In this document: positions 42,831 through 50,843 of the stretch, piece after piece
How the letters are laid out: each line of letters opens with the position of its first letter
Position numbering within the stretch: position 1 is the stretch's first letter
NCBI RefSeq assembly: GCF_007970805.1
Contig: NZ_CP042433.1
Span: forward strand, 3,348,001 to 3,412,000
Reading direction: 5' to 3'
Origin: Flavisolibacter ginsenosidimutans
GTDB taxonomy: Bacteria; Bacteroidota; Bacteroidia; Chitinophagales; Chitinophagaceae
Length of the DNA: 64,000 bases
Position numbers and translations under genes: made by a program
The notes under the pieces: generated by a model
Told to the model about the DNA's origin: nothing
The model's input: only the letters and a program-made list of their open reading frames with translations
Databases searched by the model: none

Positions 42831-43511
42831 ATGAAGTTTGAGAAAATCCACAACAAAGGCCAGGCACAGCTCTTCGAGAATCCTGTGTTGGAATTTTTTA
42901 CCAAGGGACACCCCCTGGTCATCTGGGGCATGTACCTTCCCTTCATTGTCGGTCTTCCCATTTATGCCGGCCGCGAACTTGGATTTAGCGGCGGCAAAAT
43001 AGCCGCATGGTTTATCGGCGCCATGTTCTTCTGGACATTTTTTGAATACCTGGCGCACCGCTATGCTTTTCATCTCAGTCCGAAGGGTCAACGCACCAAG
43101 AAGTTTGTGTACATCATGCACGGCAATCACCATCACTATCCCCGCGACCGTCAGCGCCTTTTTATGCCGCCGCTGCCAAGCCTTATCCTGGCTTCGGCTT
43201 TGTTCGTTGTTCAATACCTCATTTTAAAAGAAAACGTCTTTGTTTTCTTCCCGGGCTTTATTCTGGGCTACCTGATGTATGCTTCCATGCACTACGCCAT
43301 TCACGCCTGGAACCCGCCGTTTAAATGGATGAAACCCTTGTGGCGCAACCACCACCTGCATCATTACAAGGACGAAGAAAAAGGCTTTGGCGTTAGCTCC
43401 ACCATCTGGGACCTTGTCTTCGGCACCATGTTCGATTTGAAAAAGGAAAAAGAAGACAAGGCAAAAGTGCAGGAACTGATGTTTGAGAAGAAGCGGCAGG
43501 CGGTTGGCTAA
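42831..43511 (+). CDS. Fatty-acid 2-hydroxylase-type (sterol desaturase superfamily) membrane enzyme
   Basis: The 226-residue protein has four transmembrane helices and the full histidine-box set: EYLAHRYAFHLSPKG (about 72-86), HGNHHHYPRDRQRLFMPP (about 100-117), MHYAIHAW near 152 and NHHLHHYKDEEKGFGV (about 172-187). This order and the H-x3-H spacing match fatty-acid 2-hydroxylases, which hydroxylate acyl chains of sphingolipids; Bacteroidota often make sphingolipids, so that is a reasonable but unproven substrate. Oxygen- and iron-dependent, inner membrane. Confidence 0.9.
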   Translation: MKFEKIHNKGQAQLFENPVLEFFTKGHPLVIWGMYLPFIVGLPIYAGRELGFSGGKIAAWFIGAMFFWTFFEYLAHRYAFHLSPKGQRTKKFVYIMHGNHHHYPRDRQRLFMPPLPSLILASALFVVQYLILKENVFVFFPGFILGYLMYASMHYAIHAWNPPFKWMKPLWRNHHLHHYKDEEKGFGVSSTIWDLVFGTMFDLKKEKEDKAKVQELMFEKKRQAVG

Positions 43512-43534
43512 TCGCTTTTAGCTTCAATATTTTT

Positions 43535-43571
43535 AAACGGCCTGTTCGGAAGAACGGGCCGTTTGTTTTTT
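43535..43571 (+). terminator. Intrinsic terminator after the fatty-acid hydroxylase gene
   Basis: AAACGGCCTGTTC pairs with GAACGGGCCGTTT with one bulge, followed by GTTTTTT. It lies 23 bp past the stop. Confidence 0.88.
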
Positions 43572-43579
43572 ACGAATGG

Positions 43580-43587
43580 TATTTTTG
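43580..43587 (+). promoter_or_regulatory. Putative -7 box for trmB
   Basis: TATTTTTG fits TAnnTTTG and lies 43 nt before the trmB ATG. A TTTG occurs upstream but only about 14 nt away, closer than the usual 19-21 nt. Confidence 0.35.
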
Positions 43588-43630
43588 TGAGCTTGGAGCT
43601 CGCAGCCAAAAGCTTGCGGCTTGATTTACT

Positions 43631-44341
43631 ATGGGTCAAAAAAAACTGGTGCGCTTTGCCGAGTTGGAAACCTTTTCGAACGTGTTGCAATACCCCGAAA
43701 ACACGCAAGGCACATGGAATACGTTTTTCGAAAACAGAAACCCGCTGGTGTTGGAACTGGCTTGTGGCAAAGGCGAATACACAGTAGGCCTTGCGGAACT
43801 TTATCCAACTAAAAATTTTATCGGTGTTGACAAGAAGGGAAACCGTTTGTGGGTGGGTGCAAAAAAGGCCATCAATCATCACCGGCGGAACGTAGCCTTC
43901 CTGCGCATCCAGATCGAACAAATAGAACAATACTTTGGGACCGAAGAAGTGGACGAAATCTGGATTACTTTTCCCGACCCGCAGCTTCGCATTTCCAAGG
44001 CAAAAAAGCGGCTGACGCATCCGCGCTTTTTGCGCAGCTATTTCCAAATTTTAAAACCCGGCGGAAAAATTCACCTCAAAACCGACAGCCCCGATTTGTA
44101 CAACTTCACCAAAAAAGTGGCCGGCATGTACGGCTGCAAGATTTTGCAGGACGTTGACGACGTTCACGCCGCACCGGGCCTGCGGCAGGAACTTTACATT
44201 AAAACACATTACGAAAGCCTTGACATTGCCGGCAGCAACCGCGTGCATTATCTCTGTTTCTCTTTGCCGGAACATTTGCCCTCGCCGCTTTTGGACAAAA
44301 CCCTGCAACAACAATTGCGCGATGAAGCAGGGATGGATTGA
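43631..44341 (+). CDS. trmB: tRNA (guanine-46-N7)-methyltransferase
   Basis: The 236-residue SAM-dependent enzyme has LELACGKGEYTVGLAELYP (about 42-60, SAM-binding loop), FIGVDKKGNRLWVGAKKA (about 63-80), EIWITFPDPQLRISKAKKRLTHPRFL (about 114-139, the P-D-P motif of TrmB) and LKTDSPDLYNF near residue 152. It makes m7G46 in tRNA variable loops. Start ATG 43631. The gene overlaps by 20 bp the start of the downstream DUF5522 gene, indicating one transcript. Confidence 0.95.
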   Translation: MGQKKLVRFAELETFSNVLQYPENTQGTWNTFFENRNPLVLELACGKGEYTVGLAELYPTKNFIGVDKKGNRLWVGAKKAINHHRRNVAFLRIQIEQIEQYFGTEEVDEIWITFPDPQLRISKAKKRLTHPRFLRSYFQILKPGGKIHLKTDSPDLYNFTKKVAGMYGCKILQDVDDVHAAPGLRQELYIKTHYESLDIAGSNRVHYLCFSLPEHLPSPLLDKTLQQQLRDEAGMD

Positions 44342-44516
44342 AGGCGAAGATTATTACGTGAGCGAAGCCGGGCTGGTAGTTTTTACTGCCAAATATTTAC
44401 TGGAACGAGGCTATTGCTGCGGCAACGGCTGCAAACATTGTCCGTACAATTTTGAAGCCGTTGCCGAGCCCAAACGGTCGTATCTTTTAGCAAACAGAAA
44501 AGAACACGAGCTTTAA
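44322..44516 (+). CDS. DUF5522 small cysteine-motif protein
   Basis: The 64-residue protein starts at ATG 44322 inside the end of trmB. It carries EGEDYYVSEAGLVVFTAKYLLERGYCCGNGCKHCPYNFEA, the family's C-C-G-N-G-C-x2-C-P-Y cysteine motif (Cys at about 32, 33, 37 and 40), probably a metal-binding site. The family is small and of unknown function, often encoded next to translation or DNA-repair genes. The short tail is basic. Cytoplasmic. Confidence 0.88.
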   Translation: MKQGWIEGEDYYVSEAGLVVFTAKYLLERGYCCGNGCKHCPYNFEAVAEPKRSYLLANRKEHEL

Positions 44517-44538
44517 AGCACGAATTACCCCAATGTTT

Positions 44539-44931
44539 ATGGCGAAAGAAAAACGTCCTGCACAAGAATCTTTAAAAAGCATAAAGCCATCCGGCAAAAA
44601 AGACGAAAGTTTTTTTGAGCAGGTGTTTGACGTGGTGCGGCTGATACCGAAAGGAAGGGTAACGTCATTCGGCGCAATAGCCGCTGCGCTGGGCACAAAG
44701 CTGTCGGCGCGGATGGTGGGCTGGGCCATGAATTCGGCACACAACGTAAAACCAAAAGTGCCGGCGCACAGAGTGGTCAACAGAAACGGAATGTTGAGCG
44801 GCAAAATGCACTTTGCTACACCCACGCAAATGCAGGAATTGTTGGAAAAAGAAGGCGTGAAAGTGGCGGATGATAAAGTGGTGGATTTTGAAAAAAGATA
44901 TTGGGATCCGGCCACCGCGCTTTCGCTTTAA
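44539..44931 (+). CDS. Alkyltransferase-like (ATL) DNA-binding protein, MGMT fold without the reactive cysteine
   Basis: The 130-residue protein starts at ATG 44539 (44533 is also possible). It has the MGMT helix-turn-helix and arginine-finger region: FFEQVFDVVRLIPKGRVTSFGAIAAALG and SARMVGWAMNSA. The active-site P-C-H-R of O6-alkylguanine transferases reads P-A-H-R here (Ala76), so it cannot accept an alkyl group. ATL proteins bind O6-alkylguanine and flag lesions for nucleotide excision repair. An N-terminal stretch of about 22 basic residues precedes the fold. It closes the trmB transcript unit. Confidence 0.9.
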   Translation: MAKEKRPAQESLKSIKPSGKKDESFFEQVFDVVRLIPKGRVTSFGAIAAALGTKLSARMVGWAMNSAHNVKPKVPAHRVVNRNGMLSGKMHFATPTQMQELLEKEGVKVADDKVVDFEKRYWDPATALSL

Positions 44932-45060
44932 ATGAAGTTTGAAATTGCCATTTTATTATTGTTTATTCGTATCCACTTAATCTGAAATTTCTTCCTTGAC
45001 ACAGGACGGAAGCGAAGCCAAACAAAACCACTTTTGCATAACGCACAACCGGACCTGTTT

Positions 45061-47217
45061 ATGAATCATCCACGCTTCGCAAATAGTAAACACCTGCTTT
45101 GCACAGCCGCATTCCAGCTTTTCGTCTTTGTTCTTTTTGCGCAAAACAAAACTTATTACGTAAGCCCCGCGGGCAACGATGCGAACGACGGCCTGACAAC
45201 GGGCACCGCCTGGCAAACCACGGCCAAAGTGAGCGGCTTTTCTTTTCAACCCGGCGATAAAATTCTTTTTGAAGGCGGCCAAACCTTTACCGGCTTTCTC
45301 GAATTTGGAAACGACGACAACGGCACGGGCAAGGCAACCGTCAATGCCAACACGACAACCGGCTTGTATGCCTACAACGTGGGCGGCATGGAAGTGCAAA
45401 ACCTCGTTTTTACCGCCAACGGCGCCACCAACAACACGGCCAACGGCGTAGAGTTTTACACGGATCAAACCGTGACCAACCTTGACCACATTGTGGTGAA
45501 CAACGTGGAAGTTTACGGCTACGGCGGCAGGGGTATTTTGGTTGGCGGCTGGGGCACCACAAAAGGCTACAACGGCGTTCGCATTACCAACTGCATTGCC
45601 CGCAACAACGGCCGCGCCGGCATAGAAATTTATCATTCGTCGTTGCAGTATATAAACACCAACGTTTACGTGGCTTATTGCCGTGCTTATCAAAATGACG
45701 GCCGGAGCGATTTCACCGCAAACTATTCCGGCAGTGGAATTATTGTTAGCGGCTCTGACGGCGCATTGGTGGAATATTGCGAAGCCTTTGAAAACGGAAA
45801 AAACAACGGCGGAACAGACGGCGGCCCGATTGGCATTTGGTTTCACAACCTGAAAAACGGTACCATCCAGTTTTGCGAAAGCCATCACAACAAAGCCGGG
45901 CTGAACGCCGACGGCGGCGGTTTTGATTTAGACGGCGGATGCCAAAATTGTACGGTGCAATATTGCTACAGCCACGACAACGAAGGCGCGGGTTACGGCC
46001 TGTTTGAATACGGATCGGACAACGCCTTTACGAACAACGTTGTCCGCTACAACATCAGCCAGAACGACGGCCGGAAGAACGACTACGGCGGCATCGCGTT
46101 GTGGGGTGTGGATGCTTCGCACAAAATCACCAACACGGAGATATACAACAACACGGTTTACGTGAACAACGCCGCCGTTGTAAACGGCACGCCTTCAGCC
46201 GTTATGATCTTAAACGACAACGCTTCACAAATTCATCTACGAAACAATATTTTTTACGTAACGGGCGGCGCCAACATGCTTGACGCGGCTACCACGGCCG
46301 ATGTATCTGCCATCCTTTTTCAAAACAATAATTACTATGCGGAAAGTGGTGGCAATTTTTTGTGGGGCGTGAACACCTATACAACGCTCAACGCCTGGAA
46401 AGCCGCAGCCACAGGCCAGGAAATGCTAAACGCAACATCAGTAGGCAGTGCGGCAAATCCGTTGTTGGTAAACGCGGGTGGTGGTGGAACTATCGGGCCG
46501 GCTTCGGGTGGCGATCTGCTTGCGTTAACGGCCTATCAGCTTCAAGGTTCTTCCGCGTTAATTAATGCCGGATTAAATCTCTCGTCCTTGTTCGGCATTA
46601 ATCCGGGCACGAGAGATTTTTACAACAATCCCATCCCAATAAACGGGGCTTATGACATAGGTGCGCATGAGTTTGGATACGTTGCTTTGCCCGTTTCATA
46701 CATTACACTTACCGGCCGGCTTTCAGAAAAAACCTTGTACGTAAGCTGGATGCTCAACAGCACCAGAACGGTTGAAAAAGTTGTTGTGGAAACAAGTACA
46801 GACGGACGAAACTTTCTGTCCTTGAAAGAATACAATGGCCTTAACCAACTTCAGGCTGCAGAAAGTATAGCGGGTAATTTCCCGAACGTTTTGTTTTGTC
46901 GTGCGAAGGCCGTTGGCAAAACCGGCGAGGTCGAATACTCGAAGATTGTGCGCCTGCAAAAAAGCAGTTTGCAAAACACGCTGAACGTTTACCCGGTTCC
47001 GGCGACCAACACAATTTTTGTTCAATCGGTACTGCCGTTAAAAGCCGGTGTACTGGTGTTGCGCAATGCGGCAGGACAAGTTGTTTTGCAGAAAGAAATT
47101 GCGGCAGGTACGACTTCTTTGTCGCTTGATTTGTCTGCGTTGACAAGCGGCGTTTACATGGGCGAGTTAAAAAGCAGTGATGGTTTGCAGCAGGCTTTTA
47201 AAGTGAGCAAGCAATAA
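45061..47217 (+). CDS. Secreted right-handed parallel beta-helix protein with T9SS sorting domain
   Basis: The 718-residue protein from ATG 45061 has signal peptide MNHPRFANSKHLLCTAAFQLFVFVLFAQ. The body (about 30-540) is a parallel beta-helix with Asn/Gly/Cys-rich coils (VRITNCIARNNGRAGIEIYHS, VEYCEAFENG, IQFCESHHNKAGLNADGGGFDLDGGCQNCTVQYCYSHDNEGAGY). This fold is common in polysaccharide lyases. The C-terminus (LNVYPVPATNTIFVQS to GVYMGELKSSDGLQQAFKVSKQ) is a type A T9SS sorting signal, so the protein is exported to the surface or medium. Its start YYVSPAGNDANDG is typical of such lyases; substrate unknown. Confidence 0.92.
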   Translation: MNHPRFANSKHLLCTAAFQLFVFVLFAQNKTYYVSPAGNDANDGLTTGTAWQTTAKVSGFSFQPGDKILFEGGQTFTGFLEFGNDDNGTGKATVNANTTTGLYAYNVGGMEVQNLVFTANGATNNTANGVEFYTDQTVTNLDHIVVNNVEVYGYGGRGILVGGWGTTKGYNGVRITNCIARNNGRAGIEIYHSSLQYINTNVYVAYCRAYQNDGRSDFTANYSGSGIIVSGSDGALVEYCEAFENGKNNGGTDGGPIGIWFHNLKNGTIQFCESHHNKAGLNADGGGFDLDGGCQNCTVQYCYSHDNEGAGYGLFEYGSDNAFTNNVVRYNISQNDGRKNDYGGIALWGVDASHKITNTEIYNNTVYVNNAAVVNGTPSAVMILNDNASQIHLRNNIFYVTGGANMLDAATTADVSAILFQNNNYYAESGGNFLWGVNTYTTLNAWKAAATGQEMLNATSVGSAANPLLVNAGGGGTIGPASGGDLLALTAYQLQGSSALINAGLNLSSLFGINPGTRDFYNNPIPINGAYDIGAHEFGYVALPVSYITLTGRLSEKTLYVSWMLNSTRTVEKVVVETSTDGRNFLSLKEYNGLNQLQAAESIAGNFPNVLFCRAKAVGKTGEVEYSKIVRLQKSSLQNTLNVYPVPATNTIFVQSVLPLKAGVLVLRNAAGQVVLQKEIAAGTTSLSLDLSALTSGVYMGELKSSDGLQQAFKVSKQ

Positions 47218-47244
47218 AAACCTCAGACCAAAAGGTTGCAAGAA

Positions 47245-47266
47245 AGGCTGCCCAAACAGGCAGCCT
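47245..47266 (+). terminator. Possible weak terminator hairpin after the beta-helix gene
   Basis: AGGCTGCC (47245-47252) pairs with GGCAGCCT (47259-47266). No T-tract follows, so a terminator role is uncertain. Confidence 0.35.
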
Positions 47267-47343
47267 CTGATAACCAACTATTGACGGACAGGAGTAAAAA
47301 CAACCATCCTGTTCCTATTTACGTTTGACAACAATTTTTGGAT

Positions 47344-48126
47344 TTACAAATTCCCCAGAACGTACATCTGTCCTTTGGGCGTGGGGCTTCCGCCTTTTTC
47401 CTCCAGCGTAATGGCAAAGGCCTGTGCGTTTTGCACGTTCTTCATTTTTACCAACAGGCGTTTCTCTTTTACCTCGAGCATTCCCAGGTCAATGGGTTTG
47501 CCGTTAAGCAAAGCCCACAACTGGTACTGTTTATCCGAGGCCGGTTGCGGCAGGTTGTTCACCATCAGGTAAACGTCTTTGGTTCCGGTGGTGTCCCAAA
47601 AGATGGTGGTTTGCGCCTGCGGCGCCATTGCCGTTCCTTTGAGCGAAACCATTTTTACACCCGGCTTCGTCATCATGTCGGCTTGCTGTTGCAAGCTTTC
47701 CAATTGCGCGGTTGACTGCTGCAATTGTTTTTCCGTTGCGGCCCGGCTTGTTTCTAATTCTTTGTTCTTTTCGTTGGTTGTGTAAGCCCAGTAGCCAACG
47801 CCAAGCAAGCCAACGAAACAAGCGGCGGCCAATAGTTTCCATACGTTCATGCGCCGCACGGGTGCTTGCGAACTTTCATTTTCCAAACCGTTTCCCGCAA
47901 CTGAGGGCGCAATGACCTGCGCTATTTTCTCTTTCAGATAAGCCGGCGGCGCCACGGCGTCCTGCATGGCTTGCGTCTCCAATGAACGTTCAAACGCATC
48001 TCTTGCTCCGGCTATTTCGGGATAGGTTGCACACAGTTGCTCGAACTCCTGGCGTTCGGCATCCGTGGCAAGGCCCAGCACGTAGCTTTCCACAATTCCG
48101 CTGTTTATGTATTCTTTTACGTTCAC
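47344..48126 (-). CDS. Anti-sigma factor (RskA-type, single-pass membrane protein)
   Basis: The 260-residue protein starts at a GTG (48124-48126) that overlaps the sigma factor stop as GTGA, so translation is coupled. An N-terminal cytosolic helical domain (1-88) is followed by a transmembrane helix (VWKLLAAACFVGLLGVGYWAY, about 94-114), a coiled linker rich in Gln/Glu and a periplasmic RskA C-terminal domain (FWDTTGTKDVYLMVNNLPQPASDKQYQLWALLNGKPIDLG). No HxxxCxxC zinc motif is present. It should hold its cognate sigma factor until a periplasmic signal arrives. Confidence 0.92.
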   Translation of the reverse strand: MNVKEYINSGIVESYVLGLATDAERQEFEQLCATYPEIAGARDAFERSLETQAMQDAVAPPAYLKEKIAQVIAPSVAGNGLENESSQAPVRRMNVWKLLAAACFVGLLGVGYWAYTTNEKNKELETSRAATEKQLQQSTAQLESLQQQADMMTKPGVKMVSLKGTAMAPQAQTTIFWDTTGTKDVYLMVNNLPQPASDKQYQLWALLNGKPIDLGMLEVKEKRLLVKMKNVQNAQAFAITLEEKGGSPTPKGQMYVLGNL

Positions 48127-48659
48127 TGCAATAGGGTTCTTAATTGTGTAAGGGCAGTCCGGATGCGGGTTTTCACCGTGCCAAGCGGAATGTCCAACGC
48201 TTTCGAAATCTGCTCGTGCGTGTATCCCTGGAAGTAGGATAAATCAATGAGCAGCCTCTGTTCGTCCTTCAATTTCTGCAACACCTTTTTCAAACCAAAA
48301 TCATCCGCACCGGGCTTCACGGTGCCGTAAGCGCCGTCGGCTTCCACGATCGGCTGTTGCCGGCTGCTTTGCTGAAACGATTTTGACCGGGTTTTGTCAA
48401 TGGCGGCGTTGCGTGCAATGTTGAGCATCCAGGTAAAGAGGCGTCCTTTGCTTTCGTCGTACAGCTCAATTTTGCGCCAGATGTTAACGAAGGTTTCCTG
48501 AAGTACGTCATTGCTCACCTCCGCATCCCCGACAATTTGTTTCACGACACTGTACAGCGCACCCGAATAATGGTCATACAAATAACCAAAGGCCTGGTCG
48601 TCCTTCGTGCGAAGAGCCGCCACCAGTTCCCGCTCATCGTATGTCTGCTTAATGCCCAA
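48123..48659 (-). CDS. ECF RNA polymerase sigma factor
   Basis: The 178-residue protein has sigma region 2 (VLQETFVNIWRKIELYDESKGRLFTWMLNIARNAAIDKTRSK, about 50-90) and region 4 (LIDLSYFQGYTHEQISKALDIPLGTVKTRIRTALTQLRTLL, about 138-178). The layout resembles SigK-type ECF factors paired with RskA anti-sigma factors, the gene that follows. The first codon in the frame is TTG at 48659; no in-frame ATG was found near the N-terminus, so the exact start is uncertain. Target genes cannot be read from the window. Confidence 0.93.
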   Translation of the reverse strand: MGIKQTYDERELVAALRTKDDQAFGYLYDHYSGALYSVVKQIVGDAEVSNDVLQETFVNIWRKIELYDESKGRLFTWMLNIARNAAIDKTRSKSFQQSSRQQPIVEADGAYGTVKPGADDFGLKKVLQKLKDEQRLLIDLSYFQGYTHEQISKALDIPLGTVKTRIRTALTQLRTLLQ

Positions 48660-48731
48660 TAGTTGGTTAGGGTTTGATGCGGTGAGACATCGGGTTTATT
48701 TACGCGTAAAGTTCAATTTTGGATTTGTGAA

Positions 48732-49109
48732 TCAACCCGCCAGCTTTTCGTAGGCCGCCGCGTCCATCAGGTCGTCAATCTCCTGCACGTTTGCGGGCTT
48801 CATGCGCACCATCCAGCCTTCGCCGTAAGGATCGGTATTCACCAGCTCGGGATTGCTGTTCAGGGCAGGATTTACTTCGGTAATGGTACCGGCTACGGGC
48901 AGGTAAAGATCCGATACAGTTTTCACCGCTTCCACCGTGCCGAAAACTTCGTGAGCATTGAGGTTTTTGCCCACGGTTTCAATTTCAACGTAAACAATGT
49001 CGCCCAATTCGTGCTGGGCAAAATCGGTAATGCCAATGACGGCTTCGTCGCCTTCAACTCTAATCCATTCGTGGTCTTTGGTGTAGCGCAAATGATCCGG
49101 GTAGTTCAT
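48732..49109 (-). CDS. gcvH: Glycine cleavage system H protein
   Basis: The 125-residue protein from ATG 49107-49109 has the H-protein pattern: LRYTKDHEWIRVEGDEAVIGITDFAQHELGDIVYVEI (about 8-44), the lipoyl-attachment site in GTVEAVKTVSDLYLP with Lys63, and NPELVNTDPYGEGWMVRMKPAN (about 93-113). It shuttles the aminomethyl group between P, T and L proteins. None of the other gcv genes is in the window, and no glycine riboswitch is apparent upstream. Cytoplasmic. Confidence 0.96.
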   Translation of the reverse strand: MNYPDHLRYTKDHEWIRVEGDEAVIGITDFAQHELGDIVYVEIETVGKNLNAHEVFGTVEAVKTVSDLYLPVAGTITEVNPALNSNPELVNTDPYGEGWMVRMKPANVQEIDDLMDAAAYEKLAG

Positions 49110-49203
49110 ATATCTGGTTTGGTGCAAGATAGGGAAAGAAGTCATTGCGCAAACGAAGGGAGCCGTTTCGTTCGAAGAGCGAATCTTTATGTACCGGTAG
49201 TTC

Positions 49204-49246
49204 GTTTATCCGTTAAGCATTGTTGCGTCGCACACTTGTACGTTCG
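49204..49246 (-). repeat. Dispersed GTGCGACGCAAC element, copy 5
   Basis: On the minus strand: AACGAACGTACAAGTGTGCG then ACGCAACAATGCTTAACGG, with the core at 49222-49233. It is the only copy in the opposite orientation. The rest of the 174-bp gap between gcvH and the exonuclease gene shows no gene. Confidence 0.75.
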
Positions 49247-49283
49247 TTAATCTTATTCGGCAATGTTTCATTTCTTTTACTGA

Positions 49284-50063
49284 TTAATGCGAAGCTTTTA
49301 ATTCAATCCATACCGGCGCGTGGTCGCTGGTTTTTTCCCAGCCGCGAACCTGCTTGTCAACGCCGCCTCCTTTTAATCTTTTCTCCAGCGAAGGACTCAA
49401 CAAAAAATGATCAATACGAATGCCGGCATTGCGGCCAAAAGCGTTGCGGAAATAATCCCAGTACGTGTAAATATTTTCGTCGGGATAAAGCTTGCGAATG
49501 GCGTCTGTCCAGCCTTGCGCAAGAATGTTTTTGAAGGCTTCCTTGCTTTCGGGTTTGAAGAGCGCATCGTTCACCCAGCGTTCGGGTTTGTAGGCATCTT
49601 GATCGGTAGGAATGACGTTGTAATCGCCGGTGAGAACAACGGGCTTGCCGGAATCAATCAGATCCTGTGTGTGTTTGCTGAAACGTTCCATCCACCGCAA
49701 CTTGTAATCGAATTTTGGTCCCGGTGCGGGATTGCCGTTGGGCAGATAAAGACAACCAACAATTACATCGTCAACGGTTGCTTCGATGTAGCGGCTTTGT
49801 TCGTCATCGTCGTTTGCGGGCACGCCGCGTCTCCGCTCTTCGGGCTTTGCACCACGTGATAAAATGGCCACGCCGTTCCAGCTTTTTTGTCCGTGCCACA
49901 CGGCGCTGTAGCCGGCTTCTTTGATGGCGTCTTCGGGAAATTTTTCCTGCGGCGCTTTGAGTTCTTGTAAGCAGGCAACATCGGGTTTTGTTTCATCAAG
50001 CCAGCGAAGGAGAACGGGAAGGCGGGATGAGATGCCGTTGACGTTGTAGGTTGCGATCTTCAT
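49284..50063 (-). CDS. xth: Exodeoxyribonuclease III
   Basis: The 259-residue EEP-family enzyme has MKIATYNVNGISSRLPVLLRWLDETKPDVACLQELKAP (catalytic Glu in QELK near 34), YLPNGNP near 105, LTGDYNVIPTDQDAYKP near 148 and IRIDHFLLSPSLEKR and TSDHAPVWIEL (final Asp-His) near the end. It removes 3' blocks and cuts at abasic sites in base-excision repair. Length and motif order match the short XthA group. Start ATG at 50061-50063. It lies downstream of the restriction genes, separated by 27 bp. Confidence 0.95.
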   Translation of the reverse strand: MKIATYNVNGISSRLPVLLRWLDETKPDVACLQELKAPQEKFPEDAIKEAGYSAVWHGQKSWNGVAILSRGAKPEERRRGVPANDDDEQSRYIEATVDDVIVGCLYLPNGNPAPGPKFDYKLRWMERFSKHTQDLIDSGKPVVLTGDYNVIPTDQDAYKPERWVNDALFKPESKEAFKNILAQGWTDAIRKLYPDENIYTYWDYFRNAFGRNAGIRIDHFLLSPSLEKRLKGGGVDKQVRGWEKTSDHAPVWIELKASH

Positions 50064-50090
50064 ACTTGAATAATTGAGTTCTGGCCTTAC

Positions 50091-50843
50091 TTATTTTCTG
50101 TTCGCCCTCTTCGCAAGAACTTGTTTAATGAACTTCGGCAGTTCGATATTCTGTTGTTGGGCAATAAGTTTTATTGCATCGTAATATTTGATTTCGTCAC
50201 CGCTCCATTGCAAGTCAAGCCGTCTTACTTGTTCCATCGCGATATGATTATAGTTGTCAGGAGTTCCCCAATAACACTGCAAACAATCTTTCGGTTGCTT
50301 TAATCTTTGCCAGTTCTCACAGTGTTCACAACTCCATGACTTTGCTCTGTTGCAAGAGCCACATAGCAACATAAAATGCTCTGGACTTCTATCCAACGTA
50401 TCACCGGCTACTTCATAAGGAACGCGGTGGTCAACCTGTAAGTAACGTTCTTCAAATTGACCGTTACATATCTTACAACGTCCACTGCAAGCCTCGTATA
50501 GCTGATGCTTGAAATGTTTTGAAAACTGGATGCGGCCTGCAATGCGCCCTGTTTGAATTTGTGTTAAGTCTCCAAATTTGTAAGCTGCTATCCACCTTCC
50601 TGTCCTTTCAGACTTTACACGATAAGTTTCTAAGGGAATACCAGCTTCACGAACATCTCTCGCAGCTCTTGGGCCTTGTGTATAACTATGACCGAATTTT
50701 TCTTTGTCTTGAAGGTCATCGGTGGTAATAAAGCCATACTTAAGAATGTGGTCAATTACAACTCTTGCCCGGGTGGCCGTGATAGATTGTAAATGCTCTA
50801 AAAATTCTTTCGGGTAAGCAGTCTGTTTTTCTTTTTTAGCCAT
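50091..50843 (-). CDS. HNH restriction endonuclease of a type II R-M pair (predicted)
   Basis: The 250-residue protein from ATG 50841-50843 has an N-terminal winged-helix-like region (1-90), then an HNH/treble-clef nuclease: CSGRCKICNGQFEERYLQVDHRVPYE (about 118-143) with D-H, LLCGSCNRAKSW (about 160-171), and two further C-x2-C knuckles (CEHCENW and CLQC) that form an extra zinc ribbon. The start overlaps the methylase stop by 8 bp. Coupling to an N6-adenine methylase makes a type II restriction enzyme the likely role. The recognition sequence cannot be read. The base composition looks more A/T-rich than flanking genes. Confidence 0.85.
   Translation of the reverse strand: MAKKEKQTAYPKEFLEHLQSITATRARVVIDHILKYGFITTDDLQDKEKFGHSYTQGPRAARDVREAGIPLETYRVKSERTGRWIAAYKFGDLTQIQTGRIAGRIQFSKHFKHQLYEACSGRCKICNGQFEERYLQVDHRVPYEVAGDTLDRSPEHFMLLCGSCNRAKSWSCEHCENWQRLKQPKDCLQCYWGTPDNYNHIAMEQVRRLDLQWSGDEIKYYDAIKLIAQQQNIELPKFIKQVLAKRANRK

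Noticed and set aside
45061..47217. Adhesin or phage tail-spike interpretation of the beta-helix protein
   Set aside because: Signal peptide and T9SS sorting domain indicate a secreted cellular protein, and there are no phage genes nearby.
49110..49283. Glycine riboswitch upstream of gcvH
   Set aside because: The stretch is short, contains a dispersed repeat copy and shows no tandem aptamer-like conserved cores.
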